Source: Billgrantia azerbaijanica (GTDB lineage Bacteria > Pseudomonadota > Gammaproteobacteria > Pseudomonadales > Halomonadaceae). From it: DNA of 64,000 nt. Positions 1 through 10,790 of the stretch are shown here, piece after piece. The stretch is from contig SBLD01000010.1 in assembly GCA_004551485.1 (NCBI GenBank), forward strand, positions 69,185 to 133,184. The letters run 5' to 3'. How positions within the stretch are numbered: the first letter of the stretch is position 1; the number at the start of each line of letters is the position of its first letter. Both the position numbers and the translations under genes were made by a program. The notes under the pieces were generated by a model. It saw only the letters and a list, made by a program, of their open reading frames with translations. It made no database searches and was not told the origin of the DNA.

Positions 1-240
1 GCTGGCGCTCGGCCTCTTCCTGGCGGCGACGCTCCTCCTCGGCCTGACGCTGGCGCTCGGCCTCTTCCTGGCGGCGACGCTCCGCCTCGGCCTGACGCTG
101 GCGCTCGGCCTCTTCCTGGCGGAGACGCTCTTCCTCGGCCTGACGCTGGCGCTCGGCCTCTTCCTGGCGGCGGCGCTCCTCCTCGGCCTGACGCTGGCGC
201 TCGGCCTCTTCCTGGCGGCGACGCTCCTCCTCGGCACGGC
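1..240. repeat. 48-bp tandem repeat inside tolA, five copies
   Basis: Five successive units begin at 1, 49, 97, 145 and 193 with near-identical sequence. A sixth, diverged unit begins at 241. The period is 48 bp, which is 16 codons, so copy-number changes keep the frame. The encoded unit is rich in Gln, Arg, Glu and Ala and belongs to the TolA helical domain. The array may continue beyond the left edge. Confidence 0.95.
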
Positions 241-679
241 GCTGGCGCTCGGCCTCCTGCTGTTCACGCAGCTGTGCCTGGCGCTCGGCCTCCTCGGCAC
301 GGCGCTGGGCTTCGGCTTCCGCTTGCCGGCGGGCCTCCTCGAGCGCTTCGGCCTCCGCTTCGGCGGCCTGCTCCTCCGCCTGGCGCTGGCGTTCGGCCTC
401 TTCCGCTCTCTGCTGCTCGGCCTCCTCCTCGGCCTGGCGCTGGGCCGTCTCCTCTTCCTCCTGGCGTGCCGCCGCCCGGGCGCGGGCCTCCTCGGCACGC
501 TGCGCCTGGTCGGTCGTCGTCTCGGTACTGACCAGGGTCGCCTGGACGATGGAGGTCGAGGACGGCTCCGGCGTCCGCTGGGGCAGGCTCACCGTGCTCA
601 GCACCAGCACCAGGACGTGCACGCCGACCGCCAGCACCACCGGCAGGCCGTAGCCAACGCGCTGATCATGTCGAGCCAT
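1..679 (-). CDS. tolA: TolA, N-terminal part (runs off left edge)
   Basis: Inner-membrane component of the Tol-Pal system, linking TolQ/TolR to the outer membrane during cell constriction. The visible 226 residues start MARHDQRVGYG, followed by one hydrophobic membrane segment (about residues 10-28), a short Pro/Ser/Thr stretch, and then a long Ala/Glu/Gln/Arg-rich helix that continues past the left edge. This is the TolA domain I plus coiled-coil domain II layout. The C-terminal TolB/Pal-binding domain is outside the window. It lies 16 bases downstream of tolR on the same strand, the usual order tolQ-R-A. The left 240 bases encode nearly identical 16-residue heptad-like repeats. Confidence 0.93.
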   Translation of the reverse strand, partial: MARHDQRVGYGLPVVLAVGVHVLVLVLSTVSLPQRTPEPSSTSIVQATLVSTETTTDQAQRAEEARARAAARQEEEETAQRQAEEEAEQQRAEEAERQRQAEEQAAEAEAEALEEARRQAEAEAQRRAEEAERQAQLREQQEAERQRRAEEERRRQEEAERQRQAEEERRRQEEAERQRQAEEERLRQEEAERQRQAEAERRRQEEAERQRQAEEERRRQEEAERQ

Positions 680-695
680 GGCGTCGTCTCGCTCC

Positions 696-1133
696 TCAGT
701 CACGCGGCGGGGGCTCGGAGATCAGTCCGACGTCGCTGACGCCCGCCACCTGCAGGTTGCTCATCAGCGTCACGACCTGGCCATAGGGCACGTTGCGATC
801 ACCGCGCACCAGCACCGGGGTGCCGGGGCGGCGCTGGAGCAGGATGATGATGCGGTCGGTCAGCTCCTCCAGCTCCAGGCTGCGCTCCTCGTCACCCAAC
901 GAGAGGTAGTAGACACCCTCGCTGTCGACCGAGACGATGATCGGCTCGTTGTCCTCCGACGGCTCGATGGGCTCGGAGCTCACCTGCGGCAGCTCCACCT
1001 GCACCCCCTGGGTCAGCATGGGCGCGGTGATCATGAAGATCACCAGCAGTACCAGCATGACGTCGATGAAGGGGACGACGTTGATCTCGCCCATGGGCTT
1101 GCGTCGGCCACTCCGGTTGAAAGGTCCATGCAT
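696..1133 (-). CDS. tolR: TolR, ExbD/TolR family
   Basis: 145-residue inner-membrane protein that works with TolQ as the proton-driven motor for the Tol-Pal system. It has a short basic N-terminus, a single membrane helix (about residues 18-40) containing the conserved Asp24 in the motif FIDVMLVLL, and a periplasmic domain ending [10 protein letters not shown]. Asp24 corresponds to the family's proton-conducting Asp. It sits 12 bases after tolQ and 16 bases before tolA. The length matches the family (about 140-150). Confidence 0.96.
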   Translation of the reverse strand: MHGPFNRSGRRKPMGEINVVPFIDVMLVLLVIFMITAPMLTQGVQVELPQVSSEPIEPSEDNEPIIVSVDSEGVYYLSLGDEERSLELEELTDRIIILLQRRPGTPVLVRGDRNVPYGQVVTLMSNLQVAGVSDVGLISEPPPRD

Positions 1134-1145
1134 GGTGCGACTCCC

Positions 1146-1835
1146 TCAGGCACTGCCGGCTTCGCTGCGTCCCTGCAGGTTGCGATGCAGGATGGAGTGG
1201 AACTCCTCGGCGAAGTCCTCGTACTTGCCGAGCAGACGGCCGGACTCGTTGGAGAGCCGGTTGTAGAAGATCACCGCGGGAATGGCGGCAAACAGGCCCA
1301 TGGCGGTGGCGATCAGAGCCTCGGCGATCCACGGCGCCACCGTGGCCAGCGTCGCCTGCTGGGCCATGGAGAGCGACTGGAAGGAGCCCATGATGCCCCA
1401 GACGGTGCCGAACAGGCCGATGTAGGGGCTTGCCGAGGCGACGGTGGCGAGGAAGACCAGATGCAGGTTGAGGCGCTCCTCCTCCCGCGACCAGGCCACC
1501 CGCATGCTGCGCTGCACCCCGTCGAGGATCGCCTCGGGGCTGCGCGCCTTGTTCAGCAGGCGGTTGAACTCGCGGAAGCCGGCACGGAAGACGTGCTCGG
1601 CTCCCTGGGTCTCCTGTTCGGCCGGCGTCTCGCGATAGAGCTCGTTGAGGTCGACGCCGGACCAGAAGCGCTCCTCGAAGGCCTGGTGGACCTTGCGCGC
1701 ACGGCGCATGATGAAGGTGCGCTGGAAGATCACCACCCAGGAGAGAATCGAGCCGATCACCAGGATCAGCATCACCAGCTGGACCACGGTGCTGGCGCTC
1801 ATGATCAGGTGGGGAATGGACATGGAGTCGTTCAC
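1146..1835 (-). CDS. tolQ: TolQ, MotA/TolQ/ExbB family proton channel
   Basis: 229-residue inner-membrane motor protein with three membrane helices: one near the N-terminus ([14 protein letters not shown]) and two in the C-terminal half ([20 protein letters not shown] and [18 protein letters not shown]). The GTG at 1835 is preferred as the start because GAGGA lies 5 bases upstream of it. The ATG at 1823 is 17 bases from that site and would shorten the protein by four residues. The length agrees with E. coli TolQ (230). It lies between ybgC and tolR. Confidence 0.95.
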   Translation of the reverse strand: MNDSMSIPHLIMSASTVVQLVMLILVIGSILSWVVIFQRTFIMRRARKVHQAFEERFWSGVDLNELYRETPAEQETQGAEHVFRAGFREFNRLLNKARSPEAILDGVQRSMRVAWSREEERLNLHLVFLATVASASPYIGLFGTVWGIMGSFQSLSMAQQATLATVAPWIAEALIATAMGLFAAIPAVIFYNRLSNESGRLLGKYEDFAEEFHSILHRNLQGRSEAGSA

Positions 1836-1858
1836 GGGTATCCTCGTCGGTCTTGCAG

Positions 1859-2250
1859 TTATCCGTGGATGGCCGCGGCAAGCAGCGGCGGCCATGGCGT
1901 AGGCTTGAGGCGGGCGGCATCCAGACAGGCGATGTCGACCCTGGCCTCGCACAAGGGTTCCCCGCGTCGTGTCACCGTCTGTACGAAACTCAGTCGGCAA
2001 CGTCCCTGGGTGTGGACGGCGGCGCTGACTTCCAGCGCGTCGTCCAGGCGGGCGGGCTTGGCATAGCGGCACTCCAGGCGGTGCACCACCAGTTGGATGC
2101 CCTCGGCGAGGAGTTCGCTCTGGGTGATGCCGCGGTGGCGCAGCCACTCGCTGCGTGCCCGCTCCATGTATTTGAGGTAGTTGACGTAATAGACGATGCC
2201 ACCGGCATCGGTGTCCTCGATGTAGACGCGCACCGGGAAGCGGAAATCGT

Positions 2251-2254
<4 letters not shown>
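1859..2254 (-). CDS. ybgC: YbgC, Tol-Pal-associated acyl-CoA thioesterase
   Basis: 131-residue hotdog-fold thioesterase of the 4-hydroxybenzoyl-CoA thioesterase family, conserved at the head of tol-pal operons. It carries the signature [22 protein letters not shown] near the N-terminus, written here as [11 protein letters not shown] followed by [10 protein letters not shown]; the Asp in that motif is the family's catalytic residue. The GTG start overlaps the ruvB stop by four bases (GTGA), and a GAGGT site lies 6 bases upstream. Translational coupling joins the ruv and tol genes into one run. Confidence 0.93.
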
Positions 2255-3288
<1,034 letters not shown>

Positions 3289-3352
3289 CCCGGACCTCCC
3301 GGTCACGCTGGCTTCCCGGCACGGCCATCCCGTTCCTGGCGCCCATCCGCAT

Positions 3353-3967
3353 TCAGCCCGCCAGGCGACGCGTGAGCGCCGCCTTGATCATGGCCTCGGT
3401 GGAGAGCTCAGTCTCCACCCCCGACAGCATCTTGGCCGCCTCGGCCGGCTTGTAGCCCAGGCTGACCAGGGCGGCCTCGGCATCGGCCAGCGGGTCCTCC
3501 TGGCGCCCCTCCGCGGCCGGGAGCGATCCCCCCGGCGACAGTGCCAGGCCATCGTGCCGCTCCCAGTGGGGAAAGCGGTCGCGCATCTCGATGATCAGCC
3601 GCTCGGCGGTCTTCTTGCCCACCCCCGGCAGGCGAGTGAGCGCCTTGGCGTCGTCATCCATCACGCAGCGCATGAACGCCTCCTCGTCCATGCCCGAGAG
3701 GATCGCCAGGGCCAGCTTGGGGCCGATGCCGTTGACCCGGATCAGCGCGCGGAACAGCGCCCGCTCCTGCTCGCGAGCAAAACCGTAGAGCAGGTGGGCG
3801 TCGTCGCGCACCACCAGGTGCGTGTAGAGCGACACGCCCTCGCCGACGCCGGGCAGGGCGACCAGGGTCGTCATCGAGGCCTCGAGTTCGTAACCGACCC
3901 CGGCCACGTCGACCACGAGCCAGGGCGGCTGCTTGTCGAGCAGGGTGCCACGCAGGCGTCCAATCAT
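3353..3967 (-). CDS. ruvA: RuvA, Holliday junction DNA-binding subunit
   Basis: 204-residue tetrameric junction-binding protein. It starts [20 protein letters not shown], with an OB-fold N-terminal domain, two helix-hairpin-helix motifs in the middle ([15 protein letters not shown] and [16 protein letters not shown]), and a small C-terminal three-helix domain ([16 protein letters not shown]) that contacts RuvB. The length matches the family (about 200). A longer upstream in-frame extension is open but lacks homology-like content. It sits between ruvC (167 bases upstream) and ruvB. Confidence 0.96.
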   Translation of the reverse strand: MIGRLRGTLLDKQPPWLVVDVAGVGYELEASMTTLVALPGVGEGVSLYTHLVVRDDAHLLYGFAREQERALFRALIRVNGIGPKLALAILSGMDEEAFMRCVMDDDAKALTRLPGVGKKTAERLIIEMRDRFPHWERHDGLALSPGGSLPAAEGRQEDPLADAEAALVSLGYKPAEAAKMLSGVETELSTEAMIKAALTRRLAG

Positions 3968-4134
3968 GGGGCTAGGTATCCTTGCAGAACGAATCCATGC
4001 CGACCGCGCTCCGGCGGGCCGCTCGTGTCGGGGCCGCACGGTCGCCATGGCGCCACTATACTGACCGCTCGGTCGGCTGGCCAGCCCGCTCAAACAGCGT
4101 TCGCGAACCCGGCAAGCCGCTTTTGGCGTCTTGC

Positions 4135-4674
4135 TCAAGGCCGGAAGTCGCGCCAGGAGGGCCCGCGACGCGTTCGGCGGTGTCCGCCGAAGCTGCCGCC
4201 GGTGAGCAGCCCGCGCCGCGCATGGGCGTGGGTCAGGGCGATCGCCAGGGCATCGGCCGCATCGGCCTGGGGCGTGCCGTCGAGCCCCAGGATGGCGGCC
4301 ACCATGTGCTGCACCTGCGCCTTGTCGGCGCTGCCGTTGCCGGTGACCGCCTGCTTGATCTGTCGCGGGCCGTACTCGCTCACCGGCAACCCATGGTTGG
4401 CCGCGCAGACGATGGCGGTGCCGCGCGCCTGGCCGAGCTTGAGCGCCGAGTCGGCATTCTTGGACATGAACACCTGCTCGATGGCGAACTCCGCCGGGCC
4501 GTGCACGGCGATCAACTCACCGATGCCGGCATAGACCTGGGCCAGTTTCTGCGCCAGGTCCTCGGCCTGGATGCGGATGCAGCCGCTCGCCACGTAGCGC
4601 GGGGTAGCAGAGGCGACATCGAGCACCCCGTAGCCGGTGATGCGCGAGCCGGGATCGATGCCGAGAATCAACAC
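4135..4674 (-). CDS. ruvC: RuvC, Holliday junction resolvase
   Basis: 179-residue endonuclease that resolves Holliday junctions. The RNase-H-like catalytic acidic residues are visible: Asp7 in [13 protein letters not shown], a Glu in FAIEQVFM, and the Asp pair in [15 protein letters not shown]. The basic C-terminal tail ([12 protein letters not shown]) is a little longer than in E. coli. It is 9 bases downstream of yebC. The order yebC-ruvC-ruvA-ruvB is the usual gammaproteobacterial one. Confidence 0.96.
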   Translation of the reverse strand: MLILGIDPGSRITGYGVLDVASATPRYVASGCIRIQAEDLAQKLAQVYAGIGELIAVHGPAEFAIEQVFMSKNADSALKLGQARGTAIVCAANHGLPVSEYGPRQIKQAVTGNGSADKAQVQHMVAAILGLDGTPQADAADALAIALTHAHARRGLLTGGSFGGHRRTRRGPSWRDFRP

Positions 4675-4683
4675 GGCCGCGAC

Positions 4684-5433
4684 TCAGTCGAGGGCATCGA
4701 GGACCTCATCGGCAAAGTCGGCGTTGGTGTAGACGTTCTGGACGTCGTCCAGATCCTCGAGCATGTCGATCAACCGAATGACCTTGCGAGCCAGTTCACC
4801 GTCGGCGATGGCCGTGTACGTCTCGGGGTAGAGCCCCACGTCGCTCTGCTCGGGCTCGATGCCGGCCGCCACCAGGGCGTCCTTGACCCGGCCGAACGAC
4901 TCGGGGGAGGTCACCACTTCCAGGCGCCCGTCATCGCGCGACTCGATCTCCTCGGGCTCCGCCTCCAGGGTGGCCTCCATGGCGGCCTCTTCGCTGACGC
5001 CCTCGGGCAGCAGCAGTCGCCCCTGCTTGTGAAACAGGAACGCCACCGAACCGCTGGTCCCGAGGTTGCCGCCGCACTTGTTGAAGGCATGGCGCACGTC
5101 GGAGACGGTGCGGTTGCGGTTGTCGGTCATGCACTCCACGAGGATGGCCACGCCTTCGGGACCGTAGCCCTCGTAGACACACTCCTCCATCGCGTCGGCG
5201 TCGGCGTTACCGGCGCCGCGGTCGACGGCACGCTGGATGGTGTCCTTGGTCATGTTATTGGCGAGCGCCTTGTCGATGGCGGCGCGCAGCCGGGGGTTGT
5301 CGGCGGGATCCGGCCCGCCCTGGCGCGCCGCCACGTTGAGCTCGCGAATCAGCTTGGAAAAGATCTTGCCCCGCTTGGCGTCCTGGGCGGCCTTGCGGTG
5401 CTTGATGTTGGCCCATTTGCTGTGGCCTGCCAT
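4684..5433 (-). CDS. yebC: YebC/PmpR family protein
   Basis: 249-residue YebC-family protein. Family members have been described as DNA-binding regulators and, more recently, as factors that help ribosomes through difficult peptide sequences. The start [21 protein letters not shown] is the family signature. Two adjacent ATG codons occur (5436 and 5433); AAGGAGG is 5 bases from the second, which is the canonical family start. It is followed within 9 bases by ruvC. A strong hairpin separates it from aspS upstream. Confidence 0.95.
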   Translation of the reverse strand: MAGHSKWANIKHRKAAQDAKRGKIFSKLIRELNVAARQGGPDPADNPRLRAAIDKALANNMTKDTIQRAVDRGAGNADADAMEECVYEGYGPEGVAILVECMTDNRNRTVSDVRHAFNKCGGNLGTSGSVAFLFHKQGRLLLPEGVSEEAAMEATLEAEPEEIESRDDGRLEVVTSPESFGRVKDALVAAGIEPEQSDVGLYPETYTAIADGELARKVIRLIDMLEDLDDVQNVYTNADFADEVLDALD

Positions 5434-5476
5434 CATGTCCTCCTTGCCGGGTGGCTTCCAGGCGACGATTTCACAC

Positions 5477-5504
5477 GACACCGGCGCCCTGGGGCGCCGG
5501 TGTC
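5477..5504 (-). terminator. Hairpin between aspS and yebC
   Basis: A 13-bp perfect inverted repeat (5477-5489 with 5492-5504) lies in the 92-base gap between the aspS stop and the yebC start. There is no good T-run after it on the minus strand, so it could be a leaky terminator, an attenuator or an mRNA-stability hairpin. Confidence 0.55.
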
Positions 5505-5525
5505 ATCACATGGCGGAAGAGCCGT

Positions 5526-7307
5526 TCACTCGCCGGCGATTTCCGCCTTGGCCTTTTGGCTCAGGCGGATGTTGAGCTCGCGCAACTGCTCGTGGCTCAC
5601 CTCGCCGGGGGCGTCGGTCATCAGGCAGGCGGCGCTCTGCGTCTTCGGGAAGGCGATCACCTCGCGGATGGTGCGCGCCCCGGCCATCAGCATCACCAGG
5701 CGGTCGAGGCCGAACGCCAGGCCGCCGTGGGGCGGCGCGCCGTACTGCAGGGCGTCGAGCAGGAAGCCGAACTTCTCGCGCGCCTCGGTCTCGTCGATGC
5801 CGAGCACCTCGAGGACGGCGTGCTGCATCTCGCGATCGTGGATACGGATGGAGCCGCCGCCCAGTTCGGTGCCGTTGAGCACCATGTCGTAGGCGCGCGA
5901 CAGCGCCGAGATGGGATCGCGCTTGAGGGTCTCCACATCGCAGGACGGCGCGGTGAAGGGGTGGTGCAGCGCCTGCATGCGCGCGCTGCCGTCGTCCTCG
6001 AACATCGGGAAGTCCACCACCCACAGCGGCGCCCACTCGTGGGTGTAGAGCCCGAGGTCCTCGCCGAGCTTGATGCGCAGCGCACCGATCGCCTCGTTGA
6101 CGATGCGCGCCTTGTCGGCACCGAAGAAGATGATGTCGCCATCCTCGGCGCCCACCCGGTCCAGCAGCGTCTCGATGACGCCTTCCATGAACTTGACGAT
6201 GGGCGACTGCAGCCCCTCGAGGCCCTTGGCGCGCTCGTTCACCTTGATCCACGCCAGCCCCTTGGCGCCGTAGATGCCGACGAACTTGGTGTAGTCGTCG
6301 ATCTCCTTGCGCGAGAGCTTCGCCCCGCCCGGCACGCGCAGGGCGGCGACGCGCCCGTCGTCGGCGTTGGCCGGGCCGGAGAAGACCTTGAAGTCGACCG
6401 ACTGCATCAGGTCGTCGACGTCGGTCAGCTCGAGCGGGATGCGCAGGTCCGGCTTGTCTGAACCGTAACGGCTCATGGCCTCGGCGTAGCTCATGCGCGG
6501 GAACTCGGGGAGCTCCACGGCCAGCACCTCCTGGAAGAGCTGGCGCACCATCGCCTCGGTGACGCCCATGATGTCCTCCTCCTCGACGAAGGAGGCCTCG
6601 ATGTCGATCTGGGTGAACTCCGGCTGACGGTCGGCGCGCAGGTCCTCGTCGCGGAAGCACTTGGCGATCTGGTAGTAGCGATCGAAGCCGGACACCATCA
6701 GCAGCTGCTTGAACAGCTGCGGCGACTGCGGCAGGGCGAAGAAGCTGCCCGGATGGGTGCGGCTCGGCACCAGATAGTCGCGTGCACCTTCCGGTGTGGC
6801 GCGGGTGAGAATCGGCGTCTCGATGTCGAGGAAGCCCTGCCCCTCGAGGAAGGCGCGCACGCTGTGGGAGATGCGCGAACGCAGGCGCAGCTTGTCGATC
6901 ATCTCCGGCCGGCGCAGGTCGATGTAGCGGTACTTGAGGCGCACCTCCTCGCCCACCTTGCCGTGCTCGTCGAGCTGGAACGGCGGGGTGACGGCGGTGT
7001 TGAGCACCTCCACGTCCTTGGCCAGGACCTCGATCAGGCCGGTCGGCATGTTGGGGTTCTGGGTGCCCTCCGGGCGCAGGCGCACGCGGCCGGTGATGCG
7101 CAGCACGTACTCGCTGCGCGCGCGGTCGGCAGTGGCGAAGGCCTCGGCGGTGTCGGGGTCGACCACGACCTGGGCGATGCCGTCGCGATCGCGCATGTCG
7201 AGGAAGATCACGCCCCCGTGGTCACGGCGGCGGTGAACCCAGCCGCACAGGGTGACCGTCTGGTCCACCAGGGTCTCGTTGAGCTGGCCGCAATAATGGC
7301 TGCGCAT
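5526..7307 (-). CDS. aspS: Aspartyl-tRNA synthetase
   Basis: 593-residue class II aminoacyl-tRNA synthetase. The N-terminal OB-fold anticodon-binding domain begins [20 protein letters not shown] ([22 protein letters not shown] follows). The catalytic core shows motif 2 ([18 protein letters not shown]) and motif 3 ([12 protein letters not shown]), with the bacterial GAD insertion domain between them. The length is typical of bacterial AspRS (about 590). It leads the aspS-yebC-ruvCAB run and follows the FmdB-type gene by 58 bases. Confidence 0.97.
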   Translation of the reverse strand: MRSHYCGQLNETLVDQTVTLCGWVHRRRDHGGVIFLDMRDRDGIAQVVVDPDTAEAFATADRARSEYVLRITGRVRLRPEGTQNPNMPTGLIEVLAKDVEVLNTAVTPPFQLDEHGKVGEEVRLKYRYIDLRRPEMIDKLRLRSRISHSVRAFLEGQGFLDIETPILTRATPEGARDYLVPSRTHPGSFFALPQSPQLFKQLLMVSGFDRYYQIAKCFRDEDLRADRQPEFTQIDIEASFVEEEDIMGVTEAMVRQLFQEVLAVELPEFPRMSYAEAMSRYGSDKPDLRIPLELTDVDDLMQSVDFKVFSGPANADDGRVAALRVPGGAKLSRKEIDDYTKFVGIYGAKGLAWIKVNERAKGLEGLQSPIVKFMEGVIETLLDRVGAEDGDIIFFGADKARIVNEAIGALRIKLGEDLGLYTHEWAPLWVVDFPMFEDDGSARMQALHHPFTAPSCDVETLKRDPISALSRAYDMVLNGTELGGGSIRIHDREMQHAVLEVLGIDETEAREKFGFLLDALQYGAPPHGGLAFGLDRLVMLMAGARTIREVIAFPKTQSAACLMTDAPGEVSHEQLRELNIRLSQKAKAEIAGE

Positions 7308-7365
7308 GTCGTATCCTGTCTTCTCGCGTTATCGAAAGGGTTGTATGTCGCTCGGGGCACGGCCC

Positions 7366-7638
7366 TCAGGCCGCGGCGCCGTCCTTGGCCGGCGCCTTGC
7401 CCGACGTCTTCTTGTCGCCGCTACCGGCCCCGTCACCGGCCAGGTTCTTCTTGCCGCCGGACTTGAAGTCGGTCTCGTACCAGCCGCCACCGGCCAGGCG
7501 GAATCCCGCGGCGGACACCAGGCGGCTCAGCTCGGTGGCCTCGCAGGCCGGACAGTCGGTCAGCGGCGCGGCACCGATCTTTTGCAGTTTTTCCAGACGA
7601 TGGCCGCAGGCCTTGCACTGATATTCGTAGATGGGCAT
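7366..7638 (-). CDS. FmdB/CxxC zinc-ribbon small protein
   Basis: 90-residue protein beginning MPIYEYQCKACGHRLEKLQ, the signature of the FmdB regulatory-protein family. Two CxxC pairs (CKAC and CPAC) form a zinc ribbon in the first 45 residues. The C-terminal half is a low-complexity Gly/Ser/Lys tail. Its biochemical role is not established. It is commonly found immediately upstream of aspS in gammaproteobacteria, as here. Confidence 0.9.
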   Translation of the reverse strand: MPIYEYQCKACGHRLEKLQKIGAAPLTDCPACEATELSRLVSAAGFRLAGGGWYETDFKSGGKKNLAGDGAGSGDKKTSGKAPAKDGAAA

Positions 7639-7810
7639 GGTTCTTCTCACTCTATAGCCGACAGCGCAACAGTTTCGACAGCGCAACCCCGGGAGATATA
7701 AGGCCGGCCGACGCACTTTCCAAGCCTGCCGTCAAAGCCCGATAGTATAGCGTGACCGGCAGGGCCTGTCCCAGCCCCGCCGCCCTGTCGCCGACCACAA
7801 GGAAACCGCC

Positions 7811-8746
7811 ATGAAAGCCGTGATCCTCGACGCAGCCAGCCTCGGTCCCGATGTCGACCTCTCCCCCATCCGCGACCAGGTCGACGCCCTGGACGTGCAC
7901 GAGCAGAGCACCACGGCGCAGAGCCGCGAGCGGCTCAAGGGGGCCGAGGTGGCCCTCGTCAACAAGGTGGTGCTGGATGCCGCCACGCTGGAGGCCCTGC
8001 CCGACCTCGAGCTGATCTGCGTGCTGGCCACCGGCACCAACAACATCGACATGGCGGCCGCCGAGCGCCTGGACATCAGCGTGCGCAACGTCACCGCCTA
8101 CGGCACGGCCAGCGTCGCCCAGCACACCCTGATGCTCATGCTGGCCCTGGCCAACCGCTTGCCGCTCTACCAGCGCGACGTGGCCGCCGGGCGCTGGAAC
8201 CAGGCGCCCTTCTTCTGCCTGATGGACCACCGCACCCTCCAGCTCGAGGGCAAGCAGTTGGCGATCGTCGGTCAGGGCGAGCTCGGCACCCGGGTCGGCG
8301 ACCTGGCCAGCGCCTTCGGCATGCACGTCACCTATGCCGCCCGCCCGGGCAACGAGGCGAACGACAGTCGCCCGGGCATCGCCGAGCTGGCGCCCGAGGC
8401 CGACGTGATCAGCCTGCACTGCCCGCTCACTGATGCCACGCGCCACCTCTTCGACGCCGCACGCCTGGCCACCCTGAAGCCGGATGCCTTGCTGATCAAC
8501 TGCGCGCGCGGTGGCATCATCGACGAAGAGGCCGCCCTCGCGGCGCTGCGCGACGGCCGCCTGGGCGGGCTAGGCGTCGACGTCTTGCCGGTCGAGCCAC
8601 CGCGGGAGGGCCACCCGCTGCTCGATGCCCTGGCGGAGCCGCTCAACCTCATTGTGACGCCGCACAGCGCCTGGATCACCCCGGAAGCGCGGCAGAACGT
8701 GGTGGCGTTGACCGCCGACAATCTGCGCCTGTACCGGAACGGCTGA
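7811..8746 (+). CDS. D-2-hydroxyacid dehydrogenase (glycerate/hydroxypyruvate reductase-like)
   Basis: 311-residue NAD(P)-dependent dehydrogenase of the D-isomer-specific family. The Rossmann motif GQGELG is at about residue 155. The catalytic set is present: Arg in INCARGGIID, Glu in DVLPVEPP, and His in TPHSAW. The substrate cannot be fixed from sequence, but the family branch resembles HprA-type hydroxypyruvate/glyoxylate reductases. An AAGGAA site lies just upstream of the ATG at 7811. It is divergent from the FmdB gene and appears monocistronic. Confidence 0.9.
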   Translation: MKAVILDAASLGPDVDLSPIRDQVDALDVHEQSTTAQSRERLKGAEVALVNKVVLDAATLEALPDLELICVLATGTNNIDMAAAERLDISVRNVTAYGTASVAQHTLMLMLALANRLPLYQRDVAAGRWNQAPFFCLMDHRTLQLEGKQLAIVGQGELGTRVGDLASAFGMHVTYAARPGNEANDSRPGIAELAPEADVISLHCPLTDATRHLFDAARLATLKPDALLINCARGGIIDEEAALAALRDGRLGGLGVDVLPVEPPREGHPLLDALAEPLNLIVTPHSAWITPEARQNVVALTADNLRLYRNG

Positions 8747-8810
8747 CAGCGCCAGCTGCCCGGCCAGCCTGGCTTGCCGAGGGCGGTGAGGCTGGACTTT
8801 GGGATGAAAT

Positions 8811-8827
8811 AGATAACGGTATAAAAT
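8811..8827. promoter_or_regulatory. AT-rich box upstream of the ribokinase-like gene
   Basis: The 15-mer AGATAACGGTATAAA in the 157-base gap ahead of the kinase gene is repeated exactly at about 18895-18909, ahead of fumarase. The core ATAACGGTAT is an 8-of-10 palindrome with a central CG. It may be a regulator site or a -10-like element. No assignment is possible from sequence alone. Confidence 0.3.
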
Positions 8828-8903
8828 CAGCCAAGGTTGCGACCGACAGCCGCCGCCTCGATACTCTGACAGCAGGCGATTCAACCATGGAACGGGCCAG
8901 ACC

Positions 8904-9812
8904 ATGCTGCACAACTTCGGGTCGATCAACCTCGACCATGTCTATCAGGTGCCGCACCTCGTGCGGCCGGGCGAGACCCTCGCCAGCCACGACTATCAGG
9001 TCGGGCTCGGCGGCAAGGGGGCCAACCAGTCGCTGGCAGTGGCCCTGGCCGGCGGCGAGGTATCGCACTGGGGGCGCCTCGGGCGCCAGGACGCCTGGGC
9101 GCGCGACATCCTTGCCCGCGCCGGCGTCAACGTCACCTTCACCGACCTGGTGGACGCTCCCAGCGGCCACGCCATCATCCAGGTCGACGAACGCGGCGAG
9201 AACGCCATCCTCCTCTTTCCCGGCGCCAATCACGGCTTCACGGCCACCCATATCGAGGCGCTGCTGGACGCCTGTGCCCCGGGCGACTGGATACTCGCCC
9301 AGAACGAGTGCAGCGCCTTGCCCGAGCTCCTCGCCCGGGCCCACCAGGCCGAGGCATCCCTCGCCTTCAACCCGGCACCCATGAGCGACGCCGTGGCCGA
9401 GCTGCCGCTGGCCCGCTGCGACCTGCTGTTCGTCAACCGCGGCGAGGCGGCCTGGCTGGCCGGCATCGCCGAGACCGCCTCCGTCGAGCAGCTGCTGTCG
9501 GCGCTTCACGCCAGGCTGCCGGGCACCGCCACCGTGCTGACGCTGGGCAGCGAAGGCGCCTGGTACCAGCGCGGCGCGACGCGCCACTACCAGCCGGCCC
9601 CCGCCGTCGAGGCGGTGGATACCACCGGCGCGGGCGATACCTTCATCGGCTACTTCCTGGCTCGCCTGCAGGCCGGCGATGCCATCCCCCGCTGCCTGGA
9701 GGTGGCCACCACGGCCGCGGCCCTCAGCGTCCTGCGTCCCGGGGCGGCCGGCAGCATTCCCGCCCGGGATGCCGTGGAGCGCGCCCTGCGCGACGGCCTG
9801 ACCGGCGCCTGA
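8904..9812 (+). CDS. Ribokinase-like PfkB-family sugar kinase
   Basis: 302-residue PfkB-family kinase, closest in pattern to ribokinase. The substrate-binding GGKGANQ motif (about residue 37) and the C-terminal anion-hole/catalytic motif DTTGAGDTFIGYF (about residue 244) are intact. It lies 33 bases upstream of a nucleoside hydrolase, suggesting one unit in which the hydrolase frees ribose from a nucleoside and the kinase traps it as ribose-5-phosphate. This role is inferred. No ribose transporter is present nearby. Confidence 0.9.
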   Translation: MLHNFGSINLDHVYQVPHLVRPGETLASHDYQVGLGGKGANQSLAVALAGGEVSHWGRLGRQDAWARDILARAGVNVTFTDLVDAPSGHAIIQVDERGENAILLFPGANHGFTATHIEALLDACAPGDWILAQNECSALPELLARAHQAEASLAFNPAPMSDAVAELPLARCDLLFVNRGEAAWLAGIAETASVEQLLSALHARLPGTATVLTLGSEGAWYQRGATRHYQPAPAVEAVDTTGAGDTFIGYFLARLQAGDAIPRCLEVATTAAALSVLRPGAAGSIPARDAVERALRDGLTGA

Positions 9813-9845
9813 GCGCCCCCTCGACCGCCCGAGCAAGGAGCTACC

Positions 9846-10787
9846 GTGTCACATCCGATCATCTTCGATACCGACCCCGGCGTCGACGACGCCCAGGCCA
9901 TCGCCATCGCCCTGCGGCATCCGGAGATCGAGCTGCTGGGACTGACCACCACCTACGGCAACGTCGACGTGGCGACCGCCACCCGCAACGCCCTGCTGCT
10001 GACGCAGCTCGCCGGCCGCGAGGTGCCCGTCGCCCAGGGGGCCGCCGCACCGCTGGTCAAAGCGCGCCACCCGGCGCCGGCTCACATCCACGGCGCCAAC
10101 GGTCTGGGGGACATCTCCCTGCCCGAGGTGACCGGCCGGCCCGATCCGCGCAGCGCCGCGCAGTTCATCATCGACACCGTCAACGCCCGCCCCGGCGAGG
10201 TGACCCTGGTCGCCGTGGGCCCGCTGGGCAACCTGGCCGCGGCGCTGCAGCTCGACCCGGCGCTCACCGGCAAGGTGAAACGGGTGGTGGTCATGGGCGG
10301 CTCGGTCTACGAGGGGGGCAACGTCACCCCGGTGGCCGAGGCGAACATCTTCAACGACCCGGACGCGGCGGCGCGGGTGCTGACCGCCGGCTGGCCGCTG
10401 ACGCTGGTCGGGCTCGACGTCACCCACCGCTGCGTGCTCGACGAAGCGCACATGGCACGCATCGCCGCCGGCCAGGGGGAGCTGGGTCGGGTGCTGGCGG
10501 ACAGCTACGCCTTCTACCGCGACTTCTATCGCCACGCCCGGGGCATCGACGGCTGCTGCCCGCACGACAGCTGCGCGCTGGCCTGGCTGCTGCGCCCGGA
10601 GCTCTTCACCACGGCTCCGGGCCACCTGAGCGTCGTCACCCACGGCGAGGCCGAGGGGCAGACGCTCTTCGCCCCCGAGGGGCGGGCCTTCATCGCACCG
10701 CGCTGGTCGCAGACGCCGCTCGCGGAGGCGTGCCTGGAGGTGGATGGCGAGGCCGTGGTGGAGTGGATCGCGGCAACGCTCGGGTGA
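9846..10787 (+). CDS. Inosine-uridine-type nucleoside hydrolase
   Basis: 313-residue nucleoside N-ribohydrolase. The calcium-binding N-terminal signature DTDPGVDDAQA is at residues 8-18, and further family motifs are EANIFNDPDAA and DVTHRC. The GTG at 9846 is supported by AAGGAG 5 bases upstream. Members hydrolyse nucleosides to base plus ribose; base preference (RihA, RihB or RihC-like) cannot be assigned. It pairs with the upstream ribokinase-like gene and converges on the acylphosphatase gene, leaving only 3 bases between stops. Confidence 0.92.
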   Translation: MSHPIIFDTDPGVDDAQAIAIALRHPEIELLGLTTTYGNVDVATATRNALLLTQLAGREVPVAQGAAAPLVKARHPAPAHIHGANGLGDISLPEVTGRPDPRSAAQFIIDTVNARPGEVTLVAVGPLGNLAAALQLDPALTGKVKRVVVMGGSVYEGGNVTPVAEANIFNDPDAAARVLTAGWPLTLVGLDVTHRCVLDEAHMARIAAGQGELGRVLADSYAFYRDFYRHARGIDGCCPHDSCALAWLLRPELFTTAPGHLSVVTHGEAEGQTLFAPEGRAFIAPRWSQTPLAEACLEVDGEAVVEWIAATLG

Positions 10788-10790
10788 ACA

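Noticed and set aside
678-2066. Long plus-strand frame opposite tolR/tolQ
   Set aside because: It is antisense to clearly recognised tol genes; its composition (Gln/His/Asp-rich) is that of a high-GC shadow frame.
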